64,000 nt of DNA. It comes from Prochlorococcus sp. AG-418-F16. GTDB taxonomy: Bacteria > Cyanobacteriota > Cyanobacteriia > PCC-6307 > Cyanobiaceae. The position numbers and the translations under genes were made by a program. The notes under the pieces were generated by a model. The model made no database searches. It was not told the origin of the DNA and worked only from the letters and a program-made list of their open reading frames with translations. Positions within the stretch are counted from its first letter, which is position 1. Every line of letters begins with the position of its first letter. Location of the stretch: contig QCLW01000002.1 in assembly GCA_003214235.1 (NCBI GenBank), positions 21,790 to 85,789 of the forward strand. The letters run 5' to 3'. Positions 6,305-14,753 of the stretch are shown piece by piece.

Positions 6305-6730
6305 TTATTCTTCAGGATTCAAAGTAGGTATACCTTCTGCTGAAGCAACAGCAACCCACATAACTGCCGAAGAATTACCACTATTAGCCATTGTATGAGC
6401 GGGAGTATTTGCTGAGAGAACAAATGAATCTCCTTCCTTAAAGGTTTTACTAAAACCTGTCTTTTCTGCAAGCGTTAATTCACCACTTTCAATATGACCT
6501 AGTAAAGGTACAGGATGAGAATGCATTGGTATAGTTGCTCCATTTTTAACTTCTACTCGAATCAAACGCATTTCAGCTTTCCCTTTTGGATAATTAAAAT
6601 TATCATCATCAATATTTTCTGAAGAGGTGAAGATTTCTTCTACATCAACAGGAGATTCCGCAGCTATAGAAATGCTTGGGTTGATAAGCATTAATGAAAA
6701 AGCTAATGCTATGAATAAATTCTTGATCAT
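6305..6730 (-). CDS. secreted cupin-domain protein
   Basis: This 141-residue protein carries a signal peptide (residues 1 to about 24, ending SISIAA). The cupin barrel has His70 and His72 in PMHSHP and a later His112 (PAHTM), the usual metal-ligand positions, while GHIESGELTL is the first conserved cupin turn. Likely periplasmic; substrate unknown. A partial spacer repeat (copy E) lies upstream of its start. Confidence 0.7.
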   Translation of the reverse strand: MIKNLFIALAFSLMLINPSISIAAESPVDVEEIFTSSENIDDDNFNYPKGKAEMRLIRVEVKNGATIPMHSHPVPLLGHIESGELTLAEKTGFSKTFKEGDSFVLSANTPAHTMANSGNSSAVMWVAVASAEGIPTLNPEE

Positions 6731-6814
6731 GCATTTGAATTTCTAGAAAATTATTTAGACTTATAATATTTATTTTTTAAATATCTGTCAGTACTTCATT
6801 TAACTTTTTTTTAA

Positions 6815-6851
6815 TTGGCTTTCAATCGAAAAAGTTCGAATAGAATTTTTT
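6815..6851 (-). repeat. partial dispersed repeat, copy E
   Basis: Contains TTGGCTTTCAATCGA and a single GTTCGAAT (6834-6841), matching the leader edge of copies A to C but lacking the second octamer and the long internal blocks. It fills the end of the gap before the LOG-family stop codon. Confidence 0.4.
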
Positions 6852-7742
6852 TTAATTAATATACTTAAAATGCTTTATTAAGTTCCAGGCCTCATTTGCT
6901 TTGTCCGCGTACTGAAAAATAGACAAATCATTCTCTCCAATTAAACCCATATCAGAAAGGAATTGAAAATTAATTACCTTCTCCCAGTAACTTCTGCCAA
7001 ATAAAATTATTGGAATATTCTTCTTCATCCCAGTCTGTCTTAGTGTTAATAATTCAAATAATTCATCTAAAGTTCCAAATCCTCCAGGAAAAAAAACAGC
7101 AGCAGCAGATCTCATGACAAAATGAAATTTCCTCATTGCAAAATAATTAAATTTAAAACATAATCCCGGTGTAATAAAAGAATTAGGGTGTTGCTCATTG
7201 GGCAGGCTTATATTTAACCCAATCGATTTACATCCAGCATCAAACGCTCCTCTATTAGCTGCTTCCATAATCCCGGGTCCACCGCCAGTAACTATTACAT
7301 GAGAATGAGGATTTTTCGTTTTGCTATCCAGCGAGATTAATTTAGATAATTCTCTTGCTTCAGAATAATAATGTGAGAGAGAGTGCAAATTTTTTAATCT
7401 CTGAATATTTATTTTTGTAGATTTAGGATTACTTGAAAGAAGTTTTTCTGCATCATCTAGCCTTCTTTTGGATGTTATTTCTTCTGAAATGTGCACTCCT
7501 CCAAAGACAATAACGGTTGAAATTATATTTTCTTTTTCAATAACCTGCTCAGGCTTTGTAATCTCAAGGAGCATCCTCACCCCTCTCATTTCATCAGTAT
7601 TCAATAATTCAATATCTTCGTGAGCAAGTTTATAAGTACTAGATTTTAAAATTGCTTCTAAATTACTAGCAACTAATTCAACCTCGTTACTTCTTTCTTG
7701 TTCAAAATCACATTTAAACCTGTCATTCATATTGTTCTCCAT
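6852..7742 (-). CDS. LOG-family nucleotide-binding protein (Rossmann fold)
   Basis: This 296-residue protein belongs to the lysine-decarboxylase-like/LOG superfamily. It shows GGGPGIMEAANRGA (residues 153-166) and PGGFGTLDELFE (219-230), the two nucleotide-phosphate motifs of the family. Members hydrolyse cytokinin nucleotides or related nucleotide 5'-monophosphates; whether this one does is unknown. An N-terminal extension of about 70 residues precedes the fold. It is followed closely by, and co-oriented with, the PhoH-like gene. Confidence 0.85.
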   Translation of the reverse strand: MENNMNDRFKCDFEQERSNEVELVASNLEAILKSSTYKLAHEDIELLNTDEMRGVRMLLEITKPEQVIEKENIISTVIVFGGVHISEEITSKRRLDDAEKLLSSNPKSTKINIQRLKNLHSLSHYYSEARELSKLISLDSKTKNPHSHVIVTGGGPGIMEAANRGAFDAGCKSIGLNISLPNEQHPNSFITPGLCFKFNYFAMRKFHFVMRSAAAVFFPGGFGTLDELFELLTLRQTGMKKNIPIILFGRSYWEKVINFQFLSDMGLIGENDLSIFQYADKANEAWNLIKHFKYIN

Positions 7743-7778
7743 TTTGTTATTTTCTGTATAAATATTTTAAGCATTTTT

Positions 7779-9170
7779 CTATAAAAGATCAGCCGCTAAT
7801 TCTGCTAAATCACTTCTTTCTCCTTGAGATAAAGTTATGTGTCCAATTATTTTTTGACCATGCAATTTTTTGGCTAACCAAGTCAATCCGTTACTATCAG
7901 AATCAAGATATGGATGATCTATTTGGTTTGGATCTCCTGTAAAAACAATTTTTGTTCCTTCTCCAGCTCTCGTAACGATAGTTTTTACTTCTAAAGGTGT
8001 TAAATTTTGGGCTTCATCAATAAGAATAAATTGATGTGGTATTGATCTCCCTCTAATGTAGTTTATTGCCTCTACTTCTAAGAGACCCATGCCTCTCAAG
8101 TCTTCCCATGAATTTTTAGAGTTAATATCTCTTTCTTTTTGATTAACTCTTGCTCCATTTTTATTTGAATTTGGACTTGTCAAATAATCTAAATTATCAA
8201 TTATTGGCTTCATCCAAGGAGCTAATTTTTCATCAAGACTACCTGGGAGATAGCCTAATTCTTTGCCCAAAGGTATTGGTGGTCTAGATACTAATAATCT
8301 TTCGTATAAATTTTCGTCTGCAACTTGATGTAATCCTACTGCCAAAGCAAGTAAAGTTTTACCTGTCCCAGCTTTGCCTAAAAGACTTACTAATTGAACT
8401 TTTGGATCTAGGAGTAAATCTAAAGCAAAACTTTGTTCAAGATTCTTAGGTTTTACTTTGCCTAAATTTGATCTTCTTAAAAAATTTAGACCTACTAACT
8501 TTTTCTCAGATCGATCAAATCTTGTTAAGTAAGTATGATTCTCTTTTAAATTATCTCGCAAGATTACACCCTCATTACTCACTAAAGGTGTTTCAAATTT
8601 TGATTTAATATCTCTTAAATAAATAAACCCATCTTTTTGAACTTTATTTATCTCATCTGAATTTGAACTTATTTCCCTAAAACCCTTATCTAAATTATCT
8701 AAAGAAACCTTATCTTTAGTAAAATCTTCAGCTTTAAGACCAACAGCATCTGCTTTAATTCTTAAATTTGTATCTTTTGAAATAAGTACGACTTGAGAAC
8801 AGTCTGATAAGATTTTGGTATTTTTTTCTTCAAGAGCGACAGCTAAAATCTTATTATCCCCACTACTGTCACTAAGCTCTGAGGGTAATCTATCAGTAGT
8901 CTCTTTTCTGCAAAATGCAACTTTTATTGTCCCCTCAGATTTATTATTAATTTTTACGCCCGATGATAGATTACCTTTTTCTCGAAGACTATCTAATAAT
9001 CTTGAAACTCTTCTAGCATTACGTCCCTTCTCGCCAGGATCTCGTTTGAATCTATCAACCTCTTCAACTACCTGAATTGGAATTACAACATTTTCATTGG
9101 CAAAATGAAGAGGTGACTCGGGATCATGTAATAAAACATTTGTATCAAGAACAATAACTCTTTTTTTCAT
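7779..9170 (-). CDS. PIN-PhoH fusion ATPase (YlaK-like)
   Basis: This 463-residue protein pairs an N-terminal PIN nuclease-like domain (MKKRVIVLDTNVLLHDP, acidic Asp9 and later SGDNKIL) with a C-terminal PhoH-type P-loop domain. Walker A is GKAGTGKT (265-272) and Walker B ILIDEAQN (382-389), followed by VFTGDPNQID. Such PIN-PhoH (PhoH2/YlaK) proteins act as RNA helicase-nucleases in some bacteria; PhoH-like genes are also common in cyanophages. Length is normal and both domains look intact. It is 36 bases upstream of the LOG gene and may share a transcript with it. Confidence 0.9.
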   Translation of the reverse strand: MKKRVIVLDTNVLLHDPESPLHFANENVVIPIQVVEEVDRFKRDPGEKGRNARRVSRLLDSLREKGNLSSGVKINNKSEGTIKVAFCRKETTDRLPSELSDSSGDNKILAVALEEKNTKILSDCSQVVLISKDTNLRIKADAVGLKAEDFTKDKVSLDNLDKGFREISSNSDEINKVQKDGFIYLRDIKSKFETPLVSNEGVILRDNLKENHTYLTRFDRSEKKLVGLNFLRRSNLGKVKPKNLEQSFALDLLLDPKVQLVSLLGKAGTGKTLLALAVGLHQVADENLYERLLVSRPPIPLGKELGYLPGSLDEKLAPWMKPIIDNLDYLTSPNSNKNGARVNQKERDINSKNSWEDLRGMGLLEVEAINYIRGRSIPHQFILIDEAQNLTPLEVKTIVTRAGEGTKIVFTGDPNQIDHPYLDSDSNGLTWLAKKLHGQKIIGHITLSQGERSDLAELAADLL

Positions 9171-9219
9171 GATTAAGGTCCTCTTTAAATTAAGTGTTAA
9201 GTGAGTTTGAGTTTTAACA

Positions 9220-9738
9220 TCAATTTGAATTTGCAGTTTTTTTAACTAAAGGATTAAACATTAATCTTTTGATTTGATCATTTTCCCAAATCCAATAAAC
9301 GGGAGGACTTTTTCTAGCCTCAATAAGGCTTAATTTGTTTAGTTTTTGAGGGATAAATTCTTTTTTTGGATCAAAAAATTTATCTCTGATAGGTTGATTT
9401 AAAACAATGCTCCCCTCTTTTCCCGAGATTGACCTGTGATAAGTTCCAGTAGGGATTTCGAGTGCTCCCATAGATCTTTTTAAATAAATCACATGATGTG
9501 GCTCGTCCCAAGTTGGATTTATCAAAATAAATTTCCGCTCACCAGTAATAACTAAATTGTGATCAATTTGATGATTATGCACATAGTACTGTTCATACTC
9601 AAATTCATCTGGAGGGGATATAGCCTCTCCTGAATGTATAACTACATCACAACCATTAGTTGACTCTATGCCTGCATCAAAGAAAGTTACTTTGGGAGTT
9701 TCTCTGAAAATAGTTTTAGGGCAGAATTTTAATTTCAT
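9220..9738 (-). CDS. cupin-like conserved hypothetical protein
   Basis: This 172-residue protein has a jelly-roll-like pattern, with HNHQIDHNLVITGERKF resembling a cupin first motif and a later GTYHRSISG. Several histidines could hold a metal. There is no signal peptide. It is co-oriented with the PhoH-like gene 49 bases downstream. The exact family is not recognised. Confidence 0.55.
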   Translation of the reverse strand: MKLKFCPKTIFRETPKVTFFDAGIESTNGCDVVIHSGEAISPPDEFEYEQYYVHNHQIDHNLVITGERKFILINPTWDEPHHVIYLKRSMGALEIPTGTYHRSISGKEGSIVLNQPIRDKFFDPKKEFIPQKLNKLSLIEARKSPPVYWIWENDQIKRLMFNPLVKKTANSN

Positions 9739-9811
9739 GATTCAACCTCTCTGCTAGTGGATTAACAAATACGACTAGAATTAATTTCAAAAAAAAAATT
9801 ATTTTTGATAC

Positions 9812-9958
9812 TTAGTCGCAACAAACTAAACAATCTTCCTCAGATGGATAATCTATACAACTTTGTTTTTGAGTCTTTTCTAAAGTTTGCATTTTCCTGA
9901 TGTAATCAAGATCTTGCAAATCTTTTTTAGGAACAGTGAATTGCGTTTGTAGTTTCAT
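9812..9958 (-). CDS. 48-residue hypothetical protein with Cys-rich tail
   Basis: MKLQTQFTVPKKDLQDLDYI is followed by a helix and an ending EEDCLVCCD. A strong AGGAGG lies seven bases before the ATG. It starts 12 bases after the stop of the 33-residue membrane peptide, so the two form an operon. The C-x-x-C-C end suggests metal or redox chemistry, which is unproven. Confidence 0.6.
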   Translation of the reverse strand: MKLQTQFTVPKKDLQDLDYIRKMQTLEKTQKQSCIDYPSEEDCLVCCD

Positions 9959-9970
9959 TTTGCCCTCCTA

Positions 9971-10072
9971 CTAATATTGTTTTTTATAGCTATTCCAAGT
10001 TTGATTCAACCTTAATCCAAGATATGCAATTAAGATAGTCCAAAAAAGAATCTCTAAACTCAAATTAGTCAT
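9971..10072 (-). CDS. 33-residue membrane peptide of the MTNLxLEI type
   Basis: MTNLSLEILFWTILIAYLGL, then RLNQTWNSYKKQY. The peptide aligns over its length with the 33-residue product at 28481-28582 and over its first half with that at 10613-10774. A GGAGG about nine bases before the ATG supports translation. One membrane helix with a basic-aromatic tail; function unknown. Confidence 0.6.
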   Translation of the reverse strand: MTNLSLEILFWTILIAYLGLRLNQTWNSYKKQY

Positions 10073-10162
10073 CTACTTTTCCTCCTTTTTTACTGACTGA
10101 GCTTTAGTACCGATTAAATATAAAAATCAAGCGTAAAAATACTTAAAAAGATCCCATATTAA

Positions 10163-10324
10163 TTACAATAAATTTTTGAAATGATTTTTAGTAGGATTCG
10201 CTATGCATTCTTGATCCAAATATTTTTTTAAGTCTTTTGTGGGTAATTGATAATTGAAGTCATGCATTCTCAATATGTCTGAAGTTGCATTTCTGAGAGC
10301 TGTGAACGGAGTAGTAAGTTTCAT
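10163..10324 (-). CDS. 53-residue hypothetical protein
   Basis: MKLTTPFTALRNATSDILRM begins a soluble, basic product. A near-ideal AAAGGAGG lies a few bases before the ATG, which makes translation likely. It is the first of three minus-strand small genes (10324, 10072, 9958). The plus-strand frame over the same DNA is a shadow. Confidence 0.55.
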   Translation of the reverse strand: MKLTTPFTALRNATSDILRMHDFNYQLPTKDLKKYLDQECIANPTKNHFKNLL

Positions 10325-10511
10325 AAAACCTCCTTTATCTCTACTTCTTAATTATCCTCCTTTAAACTTGAAATTAATAGAGTATTATTACCCGAGTATA
10401 AATGCATTGTGGTTGTCACTACTATCTTTCCTCATTCAATAGGAGTAGGAATAATTTAGGAGTCAAAAGTACTTCATCGACTTTGCGGATAGTGAGGTGC
10501 ATACGACTCGA

Positions 10512-10540
10512 AGAGGGCAAAAAAATGCCCTCTTATTTTT
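10512..10540 (+). terminator. Rho-independent terminator with no obvious upstream gene
   Basis: AGAGGGCA (10512-10519), loop of six A, TGCCCTCT (10526-10533), then TATTTTTT. On the plus strand no protein gene precedes it for several hundred bases, so it may end a small RNA starting near 10400. Confidence 0.55.
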
Positions 10541-10612
10541 TAGGTATTACCACTATTGATTTTTATATGTAAGAGATAGTAAATAATTATTAGCGCAAAG
10601 GAGGTTATCCAA

Positions 10613-10774
10613 ATGACCAACCTAGGATTAGATCTTCTTATATTGACCGTTTTATTAATTTATTTTGGCGTTTTTATAACACAAAATTTTTATCAAAAAG
10701 GAATGAGAACTCATCTAAGCAAAAATATTTTTTGCTTTAAATCACAAAGTAATCCCTATTGCATAAATGAGTAG
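10613..10774 (+). CDS. 53-residue membrane protein of the MTNLGL type
   Basis: MTNLGLDLLILTVLLIYFGV forms a membrane helix, followed by a basic tail with two cysteines (FCFKSQSNPYC). AAGGAGG lies nine bases before the ATG. The first twenty residues resemble the two 33-residue peptides at 9971-10072 and 28481-28582; the tail is unique to this member. Confidence 0.6.
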   Translation: MTNLGLDLLILTVLLIYFGVFITQNFYQKGMRTHLSKNIFCFKSQSNPYCINE

Positions 10775-10809
10775 TAGTGGATTAATAGTTTCAATAAAGG
10801 AGCTTAATT

Positions 10810-10884
10810 ATGTCTTTCGTAAATTCTTATAAACATATGATAAAGAATGCTTTTATACCTTTTATTGATACCAAGTCGTCATAA
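10810..10884 (+). CDS. 24-residue peptide
   Basis: MSFVNSYKHMIKNAFIPFID plus TKSS. AAAGGAG precedes the ATG by about eight bases, the main support. It follows the 53-residue gene by 35 bases on the same strand. No recognisable family. Confidence 0.35.
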   Translation: MSFVNSYKHMIKNAFIPFIDTKSS

Positions 10885-10914
10885 AAGAAGTTAATTGATA
10901 AAAAACTAGAGTGT

Positions 10915-11001
10915 ATGCAATTTGGTATATGCGACTATAGACCTGAACAAGTAGAAGAAGTTCCCTTTTTTTTTACTAAATTAAAGTATCAATTTCATTA
11001 A
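10915..11001 (+). CDS. possible 28-residue peptide
   Basis: MQFGICDYRPEQVEEVPFFF ends in TKLKYQFH. The ribosome site is weak (GAG). It lies 30 bases after the 24-residue peptide. Composition is plausible but the open frame could be chance. Confidence 0.2.
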   Translation: MQFGICDYRPEQVEEVPFFFTKLKYQFH

Positions 11002-11101
11002 TAGATTTACATTAATCAGATTCAAATTGAAATCAAATATCTTCTATATTCGTGAAAATCCATTAAATATTTATCTCTTAAAGATAAAAATTTGGTAGGA
11101 A

Positions 11102-11137
11102 AAACTACATCATTTGAAAATTCGAATGATGTAGTTT
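11102..11137. promoter_or_regulatory. long perfect hairpin upstream of hli
   Basis: AAACTACATCATT (11102-11114) pairs with AATGATGTAGTTT (11125-11137), and the enclosed bases can extend the stem. It ends 27 bases before the hli start and has no clean T-run. It could be a leader structure, a terminator or an RNA processing site. Confidence 0.45.
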
Positions 11138-11164
11138 ATAGATATCAAATACAATTTACTCATT

Positions 11165-11293
11165 ATGGAATTCGCTAAAAAATTTATGACCGAAAAAGCT
11201 GAAAAGCTTAACGGTAAAGCAGCAATGCTTGGGATGTTTGCTCTTGTGGGGGCATACTATTTTACTGGTCAAATTGTGCCAGGTATTTTCTAA
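11165..11293 (+). CDS. hli: high-light-inducible protein (Hli), 42 residues
   Basis: The product has AEKLNGKAAMLGMFALVGAY, the Hli helix with Glu and Asn ligands, and ends FTGQIVPGIF. Lys replaces the usual Arg after N-G. Expected in thylakoids as a dimer or as a small-subunit partner of photosystem assembly intermediates. A strong terminator follows 26 bases after the stop, so the gene is probably monocistronic. Confidence 0.9.
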   Translation: MEFAKKFMTEKAEKLNGKAAMLGMFALVGAYYFTGQIVPGIF

Positions 11294-11319
11294 TAAAATC
11301 TCGTTTTGAATTTTTATTT

Positions 11320-11342
11320 GGGGCTTGATAAGCCCCTTTTTT
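11320..11342 (+). terminator. Rho-independent terminator of hli
   Basis: GGGGCTT (11320-11326), loop GAT, AAGCCCC (11330-11336), then six T. Confidence 0.85.
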
Positions 11343-11414
11343 ATTTTATTTTAACTCGCAAAATCGTGAACATTTTTTATAGGTTTTTGAAATTCATTAA
11401 TATAACTTCTGGTA

Positions 11415-11492
11415 AATGGTTCGTTAGCCATTAGTTAGTTCTGTTATATCAGTGGTTCTTAGTATATTATGAGGTTTGGATGAGGTGTGGAC
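11415..11492 (-). repeat. dispersed spacer repeat, copy F (partial)
   Basis: TTAGCCATTAGTTAGTTCTG, TATATCAGTGGTTCTTAG and a phased pair GTTTGGAT (11474-11481) and GTGTGGAC (11485-11492) match the second half of copy C in the same order. Here the neighbouring genes run on the plus strand. Confidence 0.45.
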
Positions 11493-11569
11493 GTCGTTTA
11501 TTTTATTTATAAATTAGATATAGGCAAGATTAGTTTTTTGTATTTAAATAAATTAAAAACTGAACACTT

Positions 11570-11968
11570 TTGAAATTGTATAAATTTTTAAAAAGAAATT
11601 ATCAGCAAATACTTAGATTTTTTGTATCCGGAGTGATTGCATCAGGTTTTAATTTTATATCTTATTGGGCCTTATATCTGATTTTTAAAAATTTATTATT
11701 TGCTTCTATATCTGGTTATTGCATAGGAATATTAGTTTCTTTTATTTTTGCAAAATCATGGATTTTCAAAAATAGTTCTACTCAACCTTTAGTAAAATCT
11801 TTTTCTTTTTTTTGCTTAATCTATTTTTTCGGAGGAATAGAAATGTCATTAGTAATTGTATTTCTTAATAGATTAATAGATAACTATAAAATTGCTTGGT
11901 TATTTGGAGCCTTGATTGGATCGCTAAATAATTACTTAGGATCTAAATACTTTACATTTAAGAAATGA
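11570..11968 (+). CDS. GtrA family membrane protein
   Basis: This 132-residue protein has four predicted membrane helices and the GtrA hallmarks: FFVSGVIASGFNFISYW at the first helix, FAKSWIFK between helices two and three, and a final SLNNYLGSKYFTF. GtrA proteins are thought to move polyisoprenyl-phosphate-linked sugars across the membrane. It starts at TTG 11570 with no obvious ribosome site. It converges on the GT2 gene that would make the lipid-linked sugar, and the ArnT-like gene next to that would use it. Confidence 0.85.
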   Translation: MKLYKFLKRNYQQILRFFVSGVIASGFNFISYWALYLIFKNLLFASISGYCIGILVSFIFAKSWIFKNSSTQPLVKSFSFFCLIYFFGGIEMSLVIVFLNRLIDNYKIAWLFGALIGSLNNYLGSKYFTFKK

Positions 11969-12066
11969 TTTCATTTCACAAATAAATTATTTTTGAAAAT
12001 CAACTTCTTTAAACAAATATAGAGAAATTGAAAAACTTTCTTTAACAACAAATAATCAAGACATAA

Positions 12067-13182
12067 TTAAATATCTGAAACTAAATAAATGAGACATACT
12101 TTGAGAAGTTTCAAGCCATCAATCCACCTTGATATATTTGGAGCACCTGATTTTCTGGCGTAGTACCTAACTGGATAATTAAGTATTTTTATGTTGTTAT
12201 TAGCGGCTTCAAAGATGATTGTAAAATCACCAAATGGATCAGATTTTGAATCCCAACTTCCATTTTTCTTCATAAGATTAAAAAACTTTCTTGAAAATAC
12301 TTTTGTTCCACAAAGAGAATCAGATACTTGCTTATTAATAAGGATTGATATCAATATTGCAAAACATCTATTGCCAATATAATTTGCCCATCGCATTGCA
12401 TTTTTTTCCATGGGAAAAGTTGTACGAGAGCAATTAATTAGTATGTTTTCATTTTTTTTTGACTCCATTATTGCTGCGATACTATCGTCAATATCTACGG
12501 TAAAGTCACTATCTACTATCGCAAGTGTTCCCCCTGAAGAAATATTGCAGCCCTCAACAACTGCATTCTTCTTGCCTTTACCACTTTGTTTTAAAAGGAA
12601 AATTTTTAAATAATTAGAGAAATCTGCTTTTAAATCTTCTAGCATAGTGTAAGTATTATCCCTGCTATTACCTTCGACAAAAATAATTTCAAGGTTACTA
12701 GACATTTCTTTGAATTTATTTAGTGCTTGTATTAAAAGTTCCTTATTGCCTTCTTCATTTCTAGCAGGAATAATTATCGAAATTAATTGCTCAGAATTAT
12801 TTTCAATATATCTATAAAAAGATATCTCAAGTTCATAAGCTAAATGTTTGATTATTGGTAATTTACGAAAAATATTTTTTAATGTTTGGGGGAATATTTG
12901 TGTTGGTAAAGGAGTTAATTTTTTTGCTTTCCATCTTATGGACCTATAGTTATAAATTTCTGCTAAAGATTCGATATCACATAATGTAATTCTTGGTCTA
13001 TTTGTGGTCTTTTTAAAAATTCTGGAATCTAATCTTAACCATCTTGTAAATGGTTCCCAAGTGTTACCTCTTACTTTTATGGAAATAAATTTGTTTTTAT
13101 CTTTGAATAATTCGTGGAGTTGATTATTTGTTAAATTCCAAGTTTTAAAAGACTTCATTAAACTATATAGTTTATAAAACAA
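12067..13182 (-). CDS. family 2 glycosyltransferase (polyprenyl-phosphate sugar type)
   Basis: This 371-residue protein has a GT-A domain beginning near residue 133: IIIPARNEEGN (137-146), VEGNS (169-173) and the metal-binding VDSDF (223-227). The order resembles dolichyl-phosphate mannose synthase-like enzymes. The first 130 residues are an unusual extension without recognised motifs, and the C-terminus is weakly hydrophobic. It lies 17 bases after the ArnT-like gene, so the two form an operon. It probably charges a lipid carrier with a hexose for envelope glycan modification. Confidence 0.8.
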   Translation of the reverse strand: MFYKLYSLMKSFKTWNLTNNQLHELFKDKNKFISIKVRGNTWEPFTRWLRLDSRIFKKTTNRPRITLCDIESLAEIYNYRSIRWKAKKLTPLPTQIFPQTLKNIFRKLPIIKHLAYELEISFYRYIENNSEQLISIIIPARNEEGNKELLIQALNKFKEMSSNLEIIFVEGNSRDNTYTMLEDLKADFSNYLKIFLLKQSGKGKKNAVVEGCNISSGGTLAIVDSDFTVDIDDSIAAIMESKKNENILINCSRTTFPMEKNAMRWANYIGNRCFAILISILINKQVSDSLCGTKVFSRKFFNLMKKNGSWDSKSDPFGDFTIIFEAANNNIKILNYPVRYYARKSGAPNISRWIDGLKLLKVCLIYLVSDI

Positions 13183-13199
13183 ATCATATTATAGGTAAA

Positions 13200-14753
13200 T
13201 CATCTTCTTAATATCAATCTCCAGGGTTTTAAATTATTATGTTTATATAAAATCTCGTAAGGGTTATCTTTAATACTCTTATCTAAAGTTTCGCTAGACC
13301 AAGCTAATTCTCCTGGGTTTAACTCATCAATACTATTTACACCTTCTCCAAGATTAGGAGTTAATATAGAAATCCTGATGATTTTTGAATGTGAATCTGT
13401 GTTACTTAGCCCACTTTTATCAATTTTAATAGTTTGATTTTTGACAATATCGAGAGATGAAACGTATTCCATAGTTTCTCTTAATTCTCTTGATCTATCA
13501 GTGAATAATCCTGATCCTAGGAGAAATGAAGTAAGTAGATAAGGACCAATTATAAGAATTATTAAAACATTTTTGAAATTATTTTTCTTCTCTATAAATG
13601 ACCAACTTAATCCAAACAAAATCAATCCTATAAACAGATATGTATTTTCCTTAAAGTTAAGACTAGTGATGTTCTTAAAGAAAAAATAGTATAAGCAAGC
13701 TATAGAAATTAAAAATAGTGGAATTATTTTTGAAGTTATAAAAATAAAAATTGACTTATAACGTTTAGAGTTAAATAAATATTTGATACCTAAAAAACTA
13801 TTTAGAGTCAATATTGAGGAGATTTGTAGAGGGTAGTATGGGGTTTTTGTAGAAAAAAGGCTAATTGTAAGTATGAAAGTTAAAGGGAAAAAAGTTAGGA
13901 TAAATTTCTGATCTTTATTTTCTGATCTATGAAAAATTATTCCAATTATTGAGAAAATACTCCATGGCAAGAATGTTATTGGGATGTTCCAAAAATAATA
14001 ATAGAAAGGATTGGAAAAGTTATTTTTATTTGAGAGATTTGTGAATTTCTCAAATAAATGAAAAATAATATTCTGATTTAAATATGGGTCTATAGATATA
14101 GTCCAAATTAAATAAGGAATAAACCCTATTATTAATCCCAACCAGAAAAATTTTGTTAGGAAAAAGTTTTTTTTGATAAATAAATATGGCAATAAAGATA
14201 TTAGAGGTGCAGCAACTAGAAAAGTTTTCATCATAAAAGCTAAACCAATCCAAATTCCAAAAAGTAAAATATAGAATTTGTTATTCCGACTTTTAATTTT
14301 TGCTAGTGAAAATATCCCAATAGTTACTAAACTGGAAAAAATAATATCCTGAGTAGCCAAGTGGGAATAATCAAACCACAAATAAGTAGTTGAAAGTATG
14401 AGAGGAGATACAAATGCATATTTTTTATCAATTAATTCTTCATGTAATTTATAAGTTATAAATAACATTACTATTGCAGCAATAGTTGTTGGTAAATATG
14501 CCCAAAATATATTTCTTCCAAAGATATCTTGAGATTTTGCAATTAAAAACTGCAATCCTATAGTTCTATCCAATGTATAGTTGTCAAACCACAAAGGTAT
14601 AGTCCAATTACCCTTATCTAGGATCCACCTTGCTTGAAGTGCGTAAAATCCCTCGTCATAAGCTATGTAACTTCTTTTGCCAAAATAAAAAATTATAGGA
14701 ATAAAAATAAATAGTTTTAAAAAAAATTTGAATTTTAAGATTATATTGATCAT
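13200..14753 (-). CDS. ArnT/PMT-type glycosyltransferase (membrane)
   Basis: This 517-residue integral membrane protein has roughly a dozen hydrophobic segments. The first periplasmic loop contains YDEGFYALQARWIL, the acidic site characteristic of GT39/GT83 enzymes that transfer a sugar from a polyprenyl phosphate to lipid or protein. A soluble C-terminal part of about 80 residues follows the last helix. With the GT2 and GtrA neighbours this makes a complete lipid-linked sugar synthesis, flipping and transfer module. The acceptor is unknown. Confidence 0.8.
   Translation of the reverse strand: MINIILKFKFFLKLFIFIPIIFYFGKRSYIAYDEGFYALQARWILDKGNWTIPLWFDNYTLDRTIGLQFLIAKSQDIFGRNIFWAYLPTTIAAIVMLFITYKLHEELIDKKYAFVSPLILSTTYLWFDYSHLATQDIIFSSLVTIGIFSLAKIKSRNNKFYILLFGIWIGLAFMMKTFLVAAPLISLLPYLFIKKNFFLTKFFWLGLIIGFIPYLIWTISIDPYLNQNIIFHLFEKFTNLSNKNNFSNPFYYYFWNIPITFLPWSIFSIIGIIFHRSENKDQKFILTFFPLTFILTISLFSTKTPYYPLQISSILTLNSFLGIKYLFNSKRYKSIFIFITSKIIPLFLISIACLYYFFFKNITSLNFKENTYLFIGLILFGLSWSFIEKKNNFKNVLIILIIGPYLLTSFLLGSGLFTDRSRELRETMEYVSSLDIVKNQTIKIDKSGLSNTDSHSKIIRISILTPNLGEGVNSIDELNPGELAWSSETLDKSIKDNPYEILYKHNNLKPWRLILRR

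Noticed and set aside
10254..10442. 62-residue plus frame
   Set aside because: It lies antisense to a 53-residue gene with an excellent ribosome site and has no such support itself.
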